NCBI GenBank assembly: GCA_045642465.1
Contig: JAZUIY010000016.1
Coordinates: 248,001 to 312,000, forward strand
Direction: 5' to 3'
Source: RUG420 sp045642465
GTDB taxonomy: Bacteria; Bacillota; Clostridia; Oscillospirales; Acutalibacteraceae
Length of the DNA: 64,000 nt
This document shows, piece after piece, positions 8,687 to 16,315 of the stretch. The notes under the pieces were generated by a model. It was not told the DNA's origin. It saw only the letters and a list, made by a program, of their open reading frames with translations, and did not search any database. Position 1 is the first letter of the stretch, and each line of letters opens with the position of its first letter. The translations under genes were made by a program, and so were the position numbers.

Positions 8687-9388
8687 ATGCCAGAAACCTT
8701 TACCCAAATCATTGACTTTTTAGGTGTCATTTCCTTTGCAATTTCCGGTGCCATTGTGGGCATCCGCAAGAAAATGGACGTCTTTGGTATTGTGGTTTTA
8801 GGCATCATTACCTCCACCGGCGGCGGACTGATCCGAGACGTCATTGTGGGCAATCATCCGGTTGTATTCCAGAGCCCATTGTACGTTGGGGCAGCTACCG
8901 TAGTGTCCGTTATTGCATTGCTTCCGTTTGTACGTGAGTTTTTCTTAAAACATCCCGGCACCTGGGGCGATATACTTCTGATCTTTGATACCTTAGGTCT
9001 TGCCTCTTTTACCGTTACCGGTGCGCAAGTGGGTCATGAATATGCCTACAGTAACCATCCGCTCTTCATGATGATGTTTATGGGTACCTTAACCGGTATT
9101 GGCGGCTCCATTCTCCGGGACATGATGGCCCAAGAATTGCCGGATGTATTCATCCGCCACTTCTATGCGTTGGCCGCACTGTCCGGCTCTTTAATCTATG
9201 GCCTTCTTTGGAACTATGTTCCTCAGGCCCTGGCCATGATTGTCTGCTTTGCAACCGTTGTGGTGCTCAGACTGCTGGCTGCCACTTTCCATTGGAATAT
9301 GCCGGGTCCGGATTGGATGGACCGCTGGTATTCGGAAGAAAAGCGCAAGCACGGGAAATTACATGACCCGGAAGAAGATACCGAATAA
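8687..9388 (+). CDS. TRIC-family (UPF0126/YicG-like) membrane protein
   Basis: A 233-residue, seven-helix protein made of two related repeats. Each repeat has the signature glycine/arginine motif: STGGGLIRDVIVG in the first and GIGGSILRDMMA in the second. These are hallmarks of the prokaryotic trimeric intracellular cation channel family (UPF0126; some members are reported as glycine transporters). The gene has a GGGGGGAG site and sits 32 bases after the MFS gene. The C-terminal tail is charged. Transported ion or solute is not decidable here. Confidence 0.88.
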   Translation: MPETFTQIIDFLGVISFAISGAIVGIRKKMDVFGIVVLGIITSTGGGLIRDVIVGNHPVVFQSPLYVGAATVVSVIALLPFVREFFLKHPGTWGDILLIFDTLGLASFTVTGAQVGHEYAYSNHPLFMMMFMGTLTGIGGSILRDMMAQELPDVFIRHFYALAALSGSLIYGLLWNYVPQALAMIVCFATVVVLRLLAATFHWNMPGPDWMDRWYSEEKRKHGKLHDPEEDTE

Positions 9389-9395
9389 AAGAAAA

Positions 9396-9423
9396 CAGCC
9401 TCCCTATTGGGAGGCTGCTTTTT
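9396..9423. terminator. Bidirectional terminator between convergent genes
   Basis: CAGCCTCCC (9396-9404), loop TATT, GGGAGGCTG (9409-9417), then TTTTTATTT on the plus side and an A-rich flank serving the minus strand. It lies between the TRIC gene and the minus-strand tetR gene. Confidence 0.85.
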
Positions 9424-9431
9424 ATTTAACA

Positions 9432-10007
9432 TCAGTTATACTTTCCGTAAAGTAAACGGTCTAACAACTGATGTCCTTCCTCTTTGGTCATGGCATGCTG
9501 TTCTAAGAACCACCATTTGAATACCAGCACCAAAACGTTGCTGAAGTGCTGTGCCAGAATGTCGTGTGGAACTTCATAACCCTGTGTGGCTTCGGCCAGT
9601 TCTAACATGCTGAGTACAGATTTTTCTACGAACAGGACAAGGCTCTTTCTTAAGAACCCGTCCTCCCGGTTTACCAGCATGGTGTCTTCAATGGCGTTAT
9701 TGGACTGAGACAGGAAGTCATAAATACGGTCAAAGTAAATATAGAGGGCATCCTGTTCCGGTACTTCTTTGAATTCCTCCAGACGAAGCTGTTGGCCAAT
9801 GACAATCCAGCAGTAGTCTAAAAGGTCAAATTTGTCGTCAAAATAGTTGTAGAAGGTAGCTCTAGGGAAGCCTGCCTGAATGCAAACTTCATTAATGGTA
9901 ATTTTTTCAAATGGCTTCTTCCGAAGCAAGTCGAACATGGTGTCGGAGAAGGTCTCCAAGGTGTGTGCTGCACCACGGCTTGGGGTGCGGGAAAGATCAT
10001 ATTTCAT
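9432..10007 (-). CDS. TetR/AcrR-family transcriptional regulator
   Basis: A 191-residue regulator. The N-terminal helix-turn-helix (about residues 15-65) contains FEKITINEVCIQAGFPRATFY followed by YF-x-x-K-x-D-L-L, typical of TetR proteins. The C-terminal part is the ligand/dimerisation domain and is not recognisable to me. It is transcribed away from the ornithine carbamoyltransferase gene. The shared 180-bp intergenic region holds a perfect ATGAGT-CATA-ACTCAT dyad, a likely operator that could control both directions. Confidence 0.85.
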   Translation of the reverse strand: MKYDLSRTPSRGAAHTLETFSDTMFDLLRKKPFEKITINEVCIQAGFPRATFYNYFDDKFDLLDYCWIVIGQQLRLEEFKEVPEQDALYIYFDRIYDFLSQSNNAIEDTMLVNREDGFLRKSLVLFVEKSVLSMLELAEATQGYEVPHDILAQHFSNVLVLVFKWWFLEQHAMTKEEGHQLLDRLLYGKYN

Positions 10008-10080
10008 TGGTGTGAACCCCCACTCACATTTTCATGATAACTCAGAATAGCATATTAGACAGAAACTTGACAAGTGAAAA

Positions 10081-10096
10081 ATGAGTCATAACTCAT
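10081..10096. promoter_or_regulatory. Candidate TetR operator dyad
   Basis: ATGAGT-CATA-ACTCAT is a perfect inverted repeat with 6-bp arms. A related half-site, ATGATAACTCA, occurs about 50 bases to the left near 10034-10044. The dyad lies 27 bases upstream of the -35 element of the downstream gene. Binding by the adjacent TetR protein is inferred from position only. Confidence 0.5.
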
Positions 10097-10122
10097 AGTT
10101 TTTTGAAAAAAACGAACAATTA

Positions 10123-10151
10123 TTGACGAAAAACCCGCTTCGGGGTAAAAT
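10123..10151 (+). promoter_or_regulatory. Sigma-70-type promoter of the OTC gene
   Basis: TTGACG (10123-10128), a 17-bp spacer, then TAAAAT (10146-10151). The spacer contains a short ACCCGC-TT-CGGGGT-like hairpin. The ATG of the gene is 37 bases downstream. Confidence 0.75.
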
Positions 10152-10187
10152 TTTCACGTTATTTTAATATTTTCGAGGGGAATTCTT

Positions 10188-11195
10188 ATGAATTTAAAAG
10201 GAACCGACTTCTTAAAACTTTTGGACTTTACGCCGGAAGAAATCGGCTATTATTTAGCCCTGGCCAAAGACCTGAAAGCAAAGAAAAAAGCAGGCATTCT
10301 GCACGACTATTGCAAGGGTAAGAATGTGGCTTTGATTTTCGAAAAAACCAGCACCCGTACCCGCAGTTCCTTTGAAGTAGCTGCCCACGACTTAGGTATG
10401 GGAACCACTTATCTGAATCCAACCGATTCTCAGATCGGCAAAAAGGAAAGCATTGCCGATACTGCCCGGGTTCTGTCTGGCATGTTTGAAGGCATTGAAT
10501 ATAGAGGATATGGCCAGGAGATTGTTGAAGAACTGGCCCACTATGCTAAGGTCCCGGTTTGGAACGGCCTCACCAACGAGTTCCATCCAACCCAGATTTT
10601 GGCTGACTTCCTCACCGTGGAAGAACACTTTGGCAAACTCAAGGGAATCAATTTCGTTTACATGGGGGATGCTCGTTACAACATGGGGAACTCTCTCATG
10701 GTTGGCTGTGCCAAGATGGGCTTAAACTTCACCGCCTGCGCACCGAAGAAATACTGGCCTGACCAGGCACTGATTGACCAGTGTCTTGCTGTTGCCAAGG
10801 AAACCGGTGCCACTATTACTATGGAAGAAGACCCAATGAAGGCTACCAAGGGCGCCGATGTTATTTACACTGACGTTTGGGTTTCCATGGGTGAACCAAT
10901 TGAAGTTTGGGAAGAACGGATTGCTGACCTGGCTCCGTATCAGGTAAATAAGGCGCTTATGGACAACGCAGGGGAACAGTGCGTCTTCATGCACTGCCTG
11001 CCAGCTTACCACGACCACAAAACTGCCGTGGGTAAGGAAATGGGTGAGCGATTCGGCCGTGACGCAATGGAAGTCACCGACGAAGTATTTGAAAGTTCTG
11101 CCTCCATTGTATTTGAAGAGGCTGAAAACCGTATGCACACCATTAAAGCGGTTATGGCTGCTTCTCTGGTTGATCCGGAAGTTTTGGGAGTATAA
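10188..11195 (+). CDS. Ornithine carbamoyltransferase
   Basis: A 335-residue OTCase: carbamoyl phosphate + ornithine gives citrulline, or the reverse in the arginine deiminase pathway. Motifs in order: STRTR (residues 55-59, carbamoyl phosphate binding), HPTQ (133-136), D229-x3-SMG (ornithine binding) and HCLP (269-272). Whether it is anabolic (argF) or catabolic (arcB) is unclear because no arginine genes flank it. A TetR gene is divergent and a nicotinamidase-like gene follows within 3 bases, which would be unusual for arginine biosynthesis. Length is normal. Confidence 0.93.
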   Translation: MNLKGTDFLKLLDFTPEEIGYYLALAKDLKAKKKAGILHDYCKGKNVALIFEKTSTRTRSSFEVAAHDLGMGTTYLNPTDSQIGKKESIADTARVLSGMFEGIEYRGYGQEIVEELAHYAKVPVWNGLTNEFHPTQILADFLTVEEHFGKLKGINFVYMGDARYNMGNSLMVGCAKMGLNFTACAPKKYWPDQALIDQCLAVAKETGATITMEEDPMKATKGADVIYTDVWVSMGEPIEVWEERIADLAPYQVNKALMDNAGEQCVFMHCLPAYHDHKTAVGKEMGERFGRDAMEVTDEVFESSASIVFEEAENRMHTIKAVMAASLVDPEVLGV

Positions 11196-11197
11196 CC

Positions 11198-11719
11198 ATG
11201 AAATTATTATTTGTTACTGACATGCAGAACGACTTCATTGATGGTTCTCTGGGCACCAAAGAGGCTCAGGCCATTGTGGGGAACGTAGTAGAAAAGGTCA
11301 AAAACTTTGACGGTATGGTGGTCTTTTCCAGAGACACCCATTTTGACAACTACATGGATACCCAGGAAGGAAAGAAACTTCCTGTCGTTCACTGTGTGAA
11401 AGATACCGATGGCTGGCAGATTTGTAATGCATTACAGCCATACGTTGGAAAATATGTGTTTGATAAAGTGACCTTCGGTTCTTCCGGATTCGGCCCGTTC
11501 TTGCAGGCTTGGAATTTGGATACGCCAATTGAAAGCGTGGAATTCGTCGGTCTTTGCACCGATATCTGTGTCATTTCCAACGTAGTCATTGCCAAAGCCT
11601 TCTTGCCGGAAGCTGAAATTATTGTAGACGCTTCCTGCTGTGCCGGCGTGACTCCGGAAACACATAAAAATGCCCTGGAAGCCATGAAGGTATTCCAGGT
11701 GACGGTTATAAACGATTAA
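11198..11719 (+). CDS. Isochorismatase-family cysteine hydrolase, nicotinamidase-like
   Basis: A 173-residue member of the cysteine hydrolase superfamily. The catalytic triad is visible as D8 (TDMQNDF), K90 (FDKVTFGSS) and C124 (CTDICV). The family hydrolyses nicotinamide, isochorismate, N-carbamoyl compounds and similar amides. Coupling to the OTC gene (two bases apart) makes a carbamoyl- or ureido-type substrate thinkable, but salvage of nicotinamide to nicotinate is the default guess. The protein is slightly short compared with classical PncA and lacks its obvious metal-binding DxHxxxH motif, so the label nicotinamidase is tentative. Confidence 0.75.
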   Translation: MKLLFVTDMQNDFIDGSLGTKEAQAIVGNVVEKVKNFDGMVVFSRDTHFDNYMDTQEGKKLPVVHCVKDTDGWQICNALQPYVGKYVFDKVTFGSSGFGPFLQAWNLDTPIESVEFVGLCTDICVISNVVIAKAFLPEAEIIVDASCCAGVTPETHKNALEAMKVFQVTVIND

Positions 11720-11761
11720 AAATATGGGGAGGACATAAATTTCTTAAAAGGAGAATCATTT

Positions 11762-12664
11762 ATGTCACAATGGGATACAGAATATATAGGACTCTGTAAA
11801 CGAATTTTGTCCGAAGGTGTGAGGGTGCCGAATCGCACCGGCATGGATACCATTAAGGTTCCTACCGCACACTTTCATTTGAACCTGGAAGAAGAATTCC
11901 CGGTACTGACCACCAAGCAACTCTATTTCCGCCAAGCCATCTTAGAAATGCTTTGGATTTACCAGGTACAGTCCAACGACGTCCGTTGGCTGCAGGAACG
12001 CAACGTCCACATTTGGGATGAATGGGAAATTGCGGAAGATGGCACTTGGACCGCCAACCAGATGGTGCCGGACGAAGAGGGGAAGCTTATAAAGCAGACT
12101 GTAGTAAAACAGTTTGACCCGGCTTACGCTCACACCATTGGCACCGCTTATGGCTACATTGTCAACAAATTTGGCCTGACTCAGCGGATTTTGGAAACCT
12201 TGAAAACCAACCCGTATGACCGCCGCATGGTCATGACCCTGTGGCAGGACGACTATGTGCCGACTGCCGTGCTGCCAAGCTGTGTTTGGTCCAGCGAATG
12301 GGATGTTACCGATGGTCATTTGAACGCTTGGGTGCACCAGCGCAGCTGTGACGTACCTCTGGGCTTACCGTTTAACGTAACCCAGTACGCTGTGCTCTTA
12401 AATATGCTGGCCCACTGTTCCGGACTGAAACCGGGCACTTTGGACTGGAGCATCAAAGACGCTCACATTTACGTAAATCAGGTGGATGGCATCAAGGAAC
12501 AGATTGAACGCTATGATACCAAGGGTCATTTGCCGGCACCGAAGCTTTGGCTGAATCCGGACGTGACAGACTTCTTTCGCTTTGACCATTCCACAGAACT
12601 AAAGGACATTAAGATTGAAGGATACGAACACATGGGTGGCATCCGATTCCCACTGGCCCAATAG
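11762..12664 (+). CDS. thyA: Thymidylate synthase (ThyA), divergent active-site loop
   Basis: A 300-residue ThyA: dUMP + methylene-THF gives dTMP + DHF. Motifs: RTG near residue 25, the nucleophile C174 in LPSCVWSSEW, QRSCDVPLG (phosphate binding and folate site) and DAHIYVNQ. In most ThyA proteins the catalytic cysteine sits in PPCH; here the following residue is Val, and the C-terminal end (GGIRFPLAQ) differs from the usual APMAV. It pairs with folA 13 bases downstream, which regenerates the THF it oxidises. AAAGGAG precedes the ATG. Function as ThyA is likely despite divergence. Confidence 0.9.
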   Translation: MSQWDTEYIGLCKRILSEGVRVPNRTGMDTIKVPTAHFHLNLEEEFPVLTTKQLYFRQAILEMLWIYQVQSNDVRWLQERNVHIWDEWEIAEDGTWTANQMVPDEEGKLIKQTVVKQFDPAYAHTIGTAYGYIVNKFGLTQRILETLKTNPYDRRMVMTLWQDDYVPTAVLPSCVWSSEWDVTDGHLNAWVHQRSCDVPLGLPFNVTQYAVLLNMLAHCSGLKPGTLDWSIKDAHIYVNQVDGIKEQIERYDTKGHLPAPKLWLNPDVTDFFRFDHSTELKDIKIEGYEHMGGIRFPLAQ

Positions 12665-12677
12665 AGAGGAGCATGCT

Positions 12678-13157
12678 ATGTTTACCATCATTGCTGCGGT
12701 TGGCAGAGAAAATGAACTGGGTAAAGACGGCAAACTGCTGTGGCACTTGCCTACAGACATGAAGTTCTTCAAAGAGACCACATGGGGACATAAAATCATC
12801 ATGGGCCGAAAGACCTTTGAAAGCTTCGGCGGCAGATTGCTTCCGGAACGCACGCATTTGGTGCTGACAGCCTCTGAAAAGGACTTTCCGGAGGAAGTGG
12901 AACAGTATCATTCCGTAGAGGAAGTACTTGCCAAATACGCTCAGAGCGAAGAAGAACTCTTTGTCATCGGGGGAGGCACCATTTATGAAGCCTTCTTGCC
13001 GTATGCAAACCGCATGCTGCTGACCCACGTAGAGGCCGATGCAGAGGCAGATACTTTTTTCCCAGCCGTTCATAAGGATGATTGGGACATCAGTTTTCTC
13101 AGTGAATTTCAGGACAGCGAGTTCCGCTGCTGTACCTTAGAATATCTTAGAAAGTAA
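12678..13157 (+). CDS. folA: Dihydrofolate reductase
   Basis: A 159-residue DHFR reducing dihydrofolate to THF with NADPH. It starts MFTIIAAVGRENELG, followed by LLWHLPTDMKFFKETT with active-site acid D27 and IIMGRKTFESFGG for NADPH binding. GGGTIYEAFLPYA closes the cofactor site. The start at 12678 has GAGAGGAG upstream; an in-frame ATG at 12615 would add 21 non-homologous residues inside thyA. It forms a thyA-folA pair and ends at a bidirectional terminator. Confidence 0.95.
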   Translation: MFTIIAAVGRENELGKDGKLLWHLPTDMKFFKETTWGHKIIMGRKTFESFGGRLLPERTHLVLTASEKDFPEEVEQYHSVEEVLAKYAQSEEELFVIGGGTIYEAFLPYANRMLLTHVEADAEADTFFPAVHKDDWDISFLSEFQDSEFRCCTLEYLRK

Positions 13158-13162
13158 AAAAG

Positions 13163-13191
13163 AAAAGCACCGGTTTTTCCGGTGCTTTTTT
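13163..13191. terminator. Bidirectional terminator after folA
   Basis: AAAAGCACCGG (13163-13173) pairs with CCGGTGCTTTT (13179-13189) with T and A flanks on both sides. It separates folA from the convergent hydrolase gene. Confidence 0.87.
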
Positions 13192-13192
13192 C

Positions 13193-13945
13193 TTATCCTA
13201 AAAGAAGATCTTTTACGGTGTTAGCATAAATCTGTGGGTGATAATAGCCGCCGTTGTGGGCTCCTTTTATGAAAATAGGGGAGCAGCCCAGACGCTCGGC
13301 TAACTTTATGGTTTCGTTATAAATGGCGGTTCCAATGCTGGCTTCTCCCACCAAAACCAGAGGGTGAAGGGACTGTAAGGCATCCAGTGGAACCCGGTAA
13401 CGGAACAAGAACTTACCGTCATAAAGGACGGAGGCGACGGTATCTTTTACCATGTTGATTTTTTCAATGGGATGAATCTCGTTCTTTGCTTCCTCGTCTT
13501 GGAACTTGAGGAAGCCCATGCCCCCATTTTCCTTTGGCCAAAGCAGCGGGTCAAAGGCCGGCTCGTTGAGAACCAACTGAATGATTTTTTCCGGATACAG
13601 TTCGGCAAAGCGCATGGCAATGTAGCCGCCTAAGCTGTGGCCCAAAACGTAGGCCTTGCCATCCTCAGAAAAAGTGTCAATGATGGCGGCAACATCCTTT
13701 GCGTGGGCATCCAGCGGGGCAGTGGCCTTGCGGGCATCCTTGGATGGGTTGCCGCTACGGGCATGACAGCGGCGGTCATAGGAAATGACATGGAACCACT
13801 GGGACAGGACTTTACCGGTTTTCCGGAAAAAGTCCCCGTCGGTGCCGGCACCGTGAATGAGGACGAGTAGAGGCCCTTTACCGGACTCTCTCACGTAGAG
13901 TTTGGTTCCATCAAAACTTTCAATTTTATGGGCTTTATAATACAT
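13193..13945 (-). CDS. Alpha/beta hydrolase
   Basis: A 250-residue alpha/beta-fold hydrolase. HGAGTDG forms the oxyanion region, SYDRRCHARSG the strand-4 turn, GHSLGG carries the nucleophile S104, and GAHNGGYYHP near the C-terminus supplies the histidine. The nearest general types are haloperoxidase/esterase-like enzymes; substrate unknown. No signal peptide, so cytoplasmic. GGGAGG lies upstream of the ATG at 13945; the frame extends further upstream to 13990 but without a ribosome binding site. It is divergent from the enoate-reductase-like gene. Confidence 0.8.
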   Translation of the reverse strand: MYYKAHKIESFDGTKLYVRESGKGPLLVLIHGAGTDGDFFRKTGKVLSQWFHVISYDRRCHARSGNPSKDARKATAPLDAHAKDVAAIIDTFSEDGKAYVLGHSLGGYIAMRFAELYPEKIIQLVLNEPAFDPLLWPKENGGMGFLKFQDEEAKNEIHPIEKINMVKDTVASVLYDGKFLFRYRVPLDALQSLHPLVLVGEASIGTAIYNETIKLAERLGCSPIFIKGAHNGGYYHPQIYANTVKDLLLG

Positions 13946-13988
13946 GTTTTGTCCCTCCCAAAAATACGAGCACATTATAACACGTGTC

Positions 13989-14049
13989 AAAAAGATGTCT
14001 ATCTTTTTGGTGTATAGTATTGCGGTTCTTTGACGGAAAAAAGTATAAT
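13989..14049 (+). promoter_or_regulatory. Dyad and promoter upstream of the OYE-type reductase
   Basis: AAAAAGAT-GTCT-ATCTTTTT (13989-14008) is a perfect inverted repeat. It is followed by TTGCGG (14020-14025), an 18-bp spacer and TATAAT (14044-14049). The dyad sits just upstream of the -35 box, so it could be an operator. No regulator gene is adjacent. Confidence 0.55.
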
Positions 14050-14104
14050 ACTAAGGTAAAACTTTTAGTTATCGGAAAGTGTTATTGGAAAGGATGAAAA
14101 TGAC

Positions 14105-16216
14105 ATGAACGAATTTTTCCCAAAATTATTTGAGCCGTGGAATATTGGTACTTGCGAAATTCCAAACCGCATTGTACTTCCTCCAATGCTCATGGAAGTT
14201 GCTGAACTGGACGGCACCTGTGGTGACAGAGCCATTGCCTACTACACTGAACGTGCCAAAGGCGGCACCGGCTTAATTGAAACCGAAGTAACCCGTATTT
14301 CTGACTGGACCGGCTGCACCGGACCAAGACAGATGTCCGTTACCTCTGACCGCTGCATCCCTGGCCTCACCAAGTTGGCTGACTCCATTCATGCAGAAGG
14401 CTCCAAAGTATTTGTACAGCTGCATCACCCAGGCAGACAGACCTATCAGCTGGTTGTTACTGCTTGGAAACTCTCTGACTTCATTGGACGTCACTGGGAC
14501 GGCTGGTGGAAAATCTTCTTCACCCTGACCAACTACATGGACTTCTTTGATCAGCAGATCTTCCACAAGATTTACTTCCCAACCGTATCCGCTTCCGGCG
14601 GCAACCCTGCAGAACTCTGCTGTACTCCAATTGCAGAAAGCCAGAAGGTGCGTGCCCTGACCAAGTGGGAAATTCACAAGTTGGAAGATGAATTTGCCCA
14701 GGGTGCTCTCCGTTGTAAGAAAGCCGGTATTGACGGTGTTCAGTTGCACTGTTCTCACGGTTATTTCCTGCAGCAGTTCCTGTCTCCGTACACCAACCAG
14801 AGAACCGACGAATACGGTGGTTCCTTGGAAAATAGATGCCGCATTGTAAAGGAAATCATTGAAAAGATTCATGACCTTTGCGGTAAGGATTATCCAATTT
14901 CTGCTCGTCTTACTGCAGACGAATACTACAGCATGTTCGGTTATGAACAGGGCTACACCCTGAACGAAGGCGTTGAAATTGCCAAGCTCTTAGAAAGCTA
15001 CGGTGTTCAGTTCTTAGACCTTTCCTGCGGTACCTATGACACCATGAATGCATGGTGTGAAACCACTTCCTTTGACATGGGCTGGAGAAAAGACAATGCC
15101 AAGGCCATTAAGGAAGCTGTTTCCATTCCGGTAGGCCACACCGGTGTTATCCGTACTCCGGAACAGGCTGAAAAGCTCTTGGAAGAAGGTTATCAGGACG
15201 TTATCTGCATGGCTCGTCCACAGCTGGCTGACCCGTACTGGGCAAAGAAGGCCAAAGAGGGTAGAAGCAAGGAAATCAACCGTTGTCTTTCCTGCTGCTA
15301 CTGCATTGAATCCATGATGCACAACGCCCTTGGCGGCGGCACTCCTGGTGAATGCGCTGTCAACCCTCGTTCCTGCTTCGAAATTGACTTCCCTCTGGAA
15401 CCGGAAAAGTGCGGAAATGACAGACCGGTTGTAGTTGTTGGCGCAGGCCCTGCCGGCTTAATGGCTGCTAAGGTATGTGCCCAGAAGGGCTTTAACGTTA
15501 CCGTTTTGGAAAAGGCTGACAAAGTCGGCGGCCAGATTCTGTTGGCTGCTGCTCCAAAGCAGAAAAAGAAGATTGGCTGGGTTACCGAAGACTTGGAATA
15601 CCAGTGCGGCCTTCTTGGCGTAGATATTCAGCTTGGTACCGAAGCTACCGTAGAAAACGTAAAGGCTTTGAACCCATATGCACTGTTTGACTGCACCGGC
15701 GGCGAACCTCTGGTTCCAAACATCCCAGGTGCAGACAAGGCCAACGTATGCACCGCCGATGACATTCTGGCAGGTAAGGTAGTTCTGGATGGCAAGAAGG
15801 TTGCTGTCATTGGTTCCGGTATGACCGGCCTGGAAACCGCCGAATATCTGGCCGACAACGGCAATGACATTGTGGTTGTAGAAATGGCCAAGGAACTGGC
15901 TCCGGGAGCATGGAACCAGCACAAGATGGACGTCATTCCAAAGTTGGAAGAAAAGAACGCCCAGTTCTTAACTTCCTGGAAACTCATCAACATTGAAGAG
16001 GACAGCGTGCTTCTGGAAGATGCCACCGTTGCCGGCAGAAGAAAGCGCGTTTCCTGTGACGCAGTGGTTCTTGCCCTCGGCGTAAAATCCGTTGGCCTGG
16101 CCGAAAACATCAAGTCTCTTTGCAGCAACACCTTCGTCGTTGGTGACGCAAAGCAAGCCGGACGAATTGCCGGTGCAACCCACGGCGCATATAAGGCTGC
16201 CATGGCACTGAAGTAA
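14105..16216 (+). CDS. NADH:flavin oxidoreductase, 2-enoate reductase / FadH / BaiCD-like
   Basis: A 703-residue old-yellow-enzyme fusion. Residues about 5-385 form the FMN-binding TIM barrel (HHPGRQ near 107-112, HGYFLQQFLSP at about 218-228, GGSLENR). Cysteines 394, 397, 398, 400 and 417 mark the [4Fe-4S] site. GAGPAGL (447 on) starts the FAD domain and GSGMTGLETAEYLA the NAD(P)H domain. Such enzymes reduce activated C=C bonds of enoates, dienoyl-CoAs, enones or bile-acid intermediates. A segment of about 50 aromatic-rich residues (about 115-165) interrupts the usual loop after HPGRQ, making it longer than typical 640-680-residue relatives. It is monocistronic, between its own promoter and terminator. 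Substrate unknown. Confidence 0.88.
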   Translation: MNEFFPKLFEPWNIGTCEIPNRIVLPPMLMEVAELDGTCGDRAIAYYTERAKGGTGLIETEVTRISDWTGCTGPRQMSVTSDRCIPGLTKLADSIHAEGSKVFVQLHHPGRQTYQLVVTAWKLSDFIGRHWDGWWKIFFTLTNYMDFFDQQIFHKIYFPTVSASGGNPAELCCTPIAESQKVRALTKWEIHKLEDEFAQGALRCKKAGIDGVQLHCSHGYFLQQFLSPYTNQRTDEYGGSLENRCRIVKEIIEKIHDLCGKDYPISARLTADEYYSMFGYEQGYTLNEGVEIAKLLESYGVQFLDLSCGTYDTMNAWCETTSFDMGWRKDNAKAIKEAVSIPVGHTGVIRTPEQAEKLLEEGYQDVICMARPQLADPYWAKKAKEGRSKEINRCLSCCYCIESMMHNALGGGTPGECAVNPRSCFEIDFPLEPEKCGNDRPVVVVGAGPAGLMAAKVCAQKGFNVTVLEKADKVGGQILLAAAPKQKKKIGWVTEDLEYQCGLLGVDIQLGTEATVENVKALNPYALFDCTGGEPLVPNIPGADKANVCTADDILAGKVVLDGKKVAVIGSGMTGLETAEYLADNGNDIVVVEMAKELAPGAWNQHKMDVIPKLEEKNAQFLTSWKLINIEEDSVLLEDATVAGRRKRVSCDAVVLALGVKSVGLAENIKSLCSNTFVVGDAKQAGRIAGATHGAYKAAMALK

Positions 16217-16235
16217 ATTCAAAATAACACATGAG

Positions 16236-16270
16236 AAAAGGCGTAAACTCTTTCGGTTTACGCCTTTTTT
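16236..16270 (+). terminator. Terminator after the OYE-type reductase
   Basis: AAAAGGCGTAAAC (16236-16248) pairs with GTTTACGCCTTTT (16256-16268), followed by T residues. The ychF -10 element begins only five bases later. Confidence 0.87.
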
Positions 16271-16271
16271 A

Positions 16272-16280
16272 TGGTATAAT
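16272..16280 (+). promoter_or_regulatory. Extended -10 promoter of ychF
   Basis: TGGTATAAT at 16272-16280 is a perfect extended -10 element (TG-N-TATAAT). No good -35 is visible because that region is the terminator arm. ychF starts 36 bases downstream. Confidence 0.6.
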
Positions 16281-16315
16281 GAGCCTTTGAAAATACGCCA
16301 AAGGAGCTAGTATAC

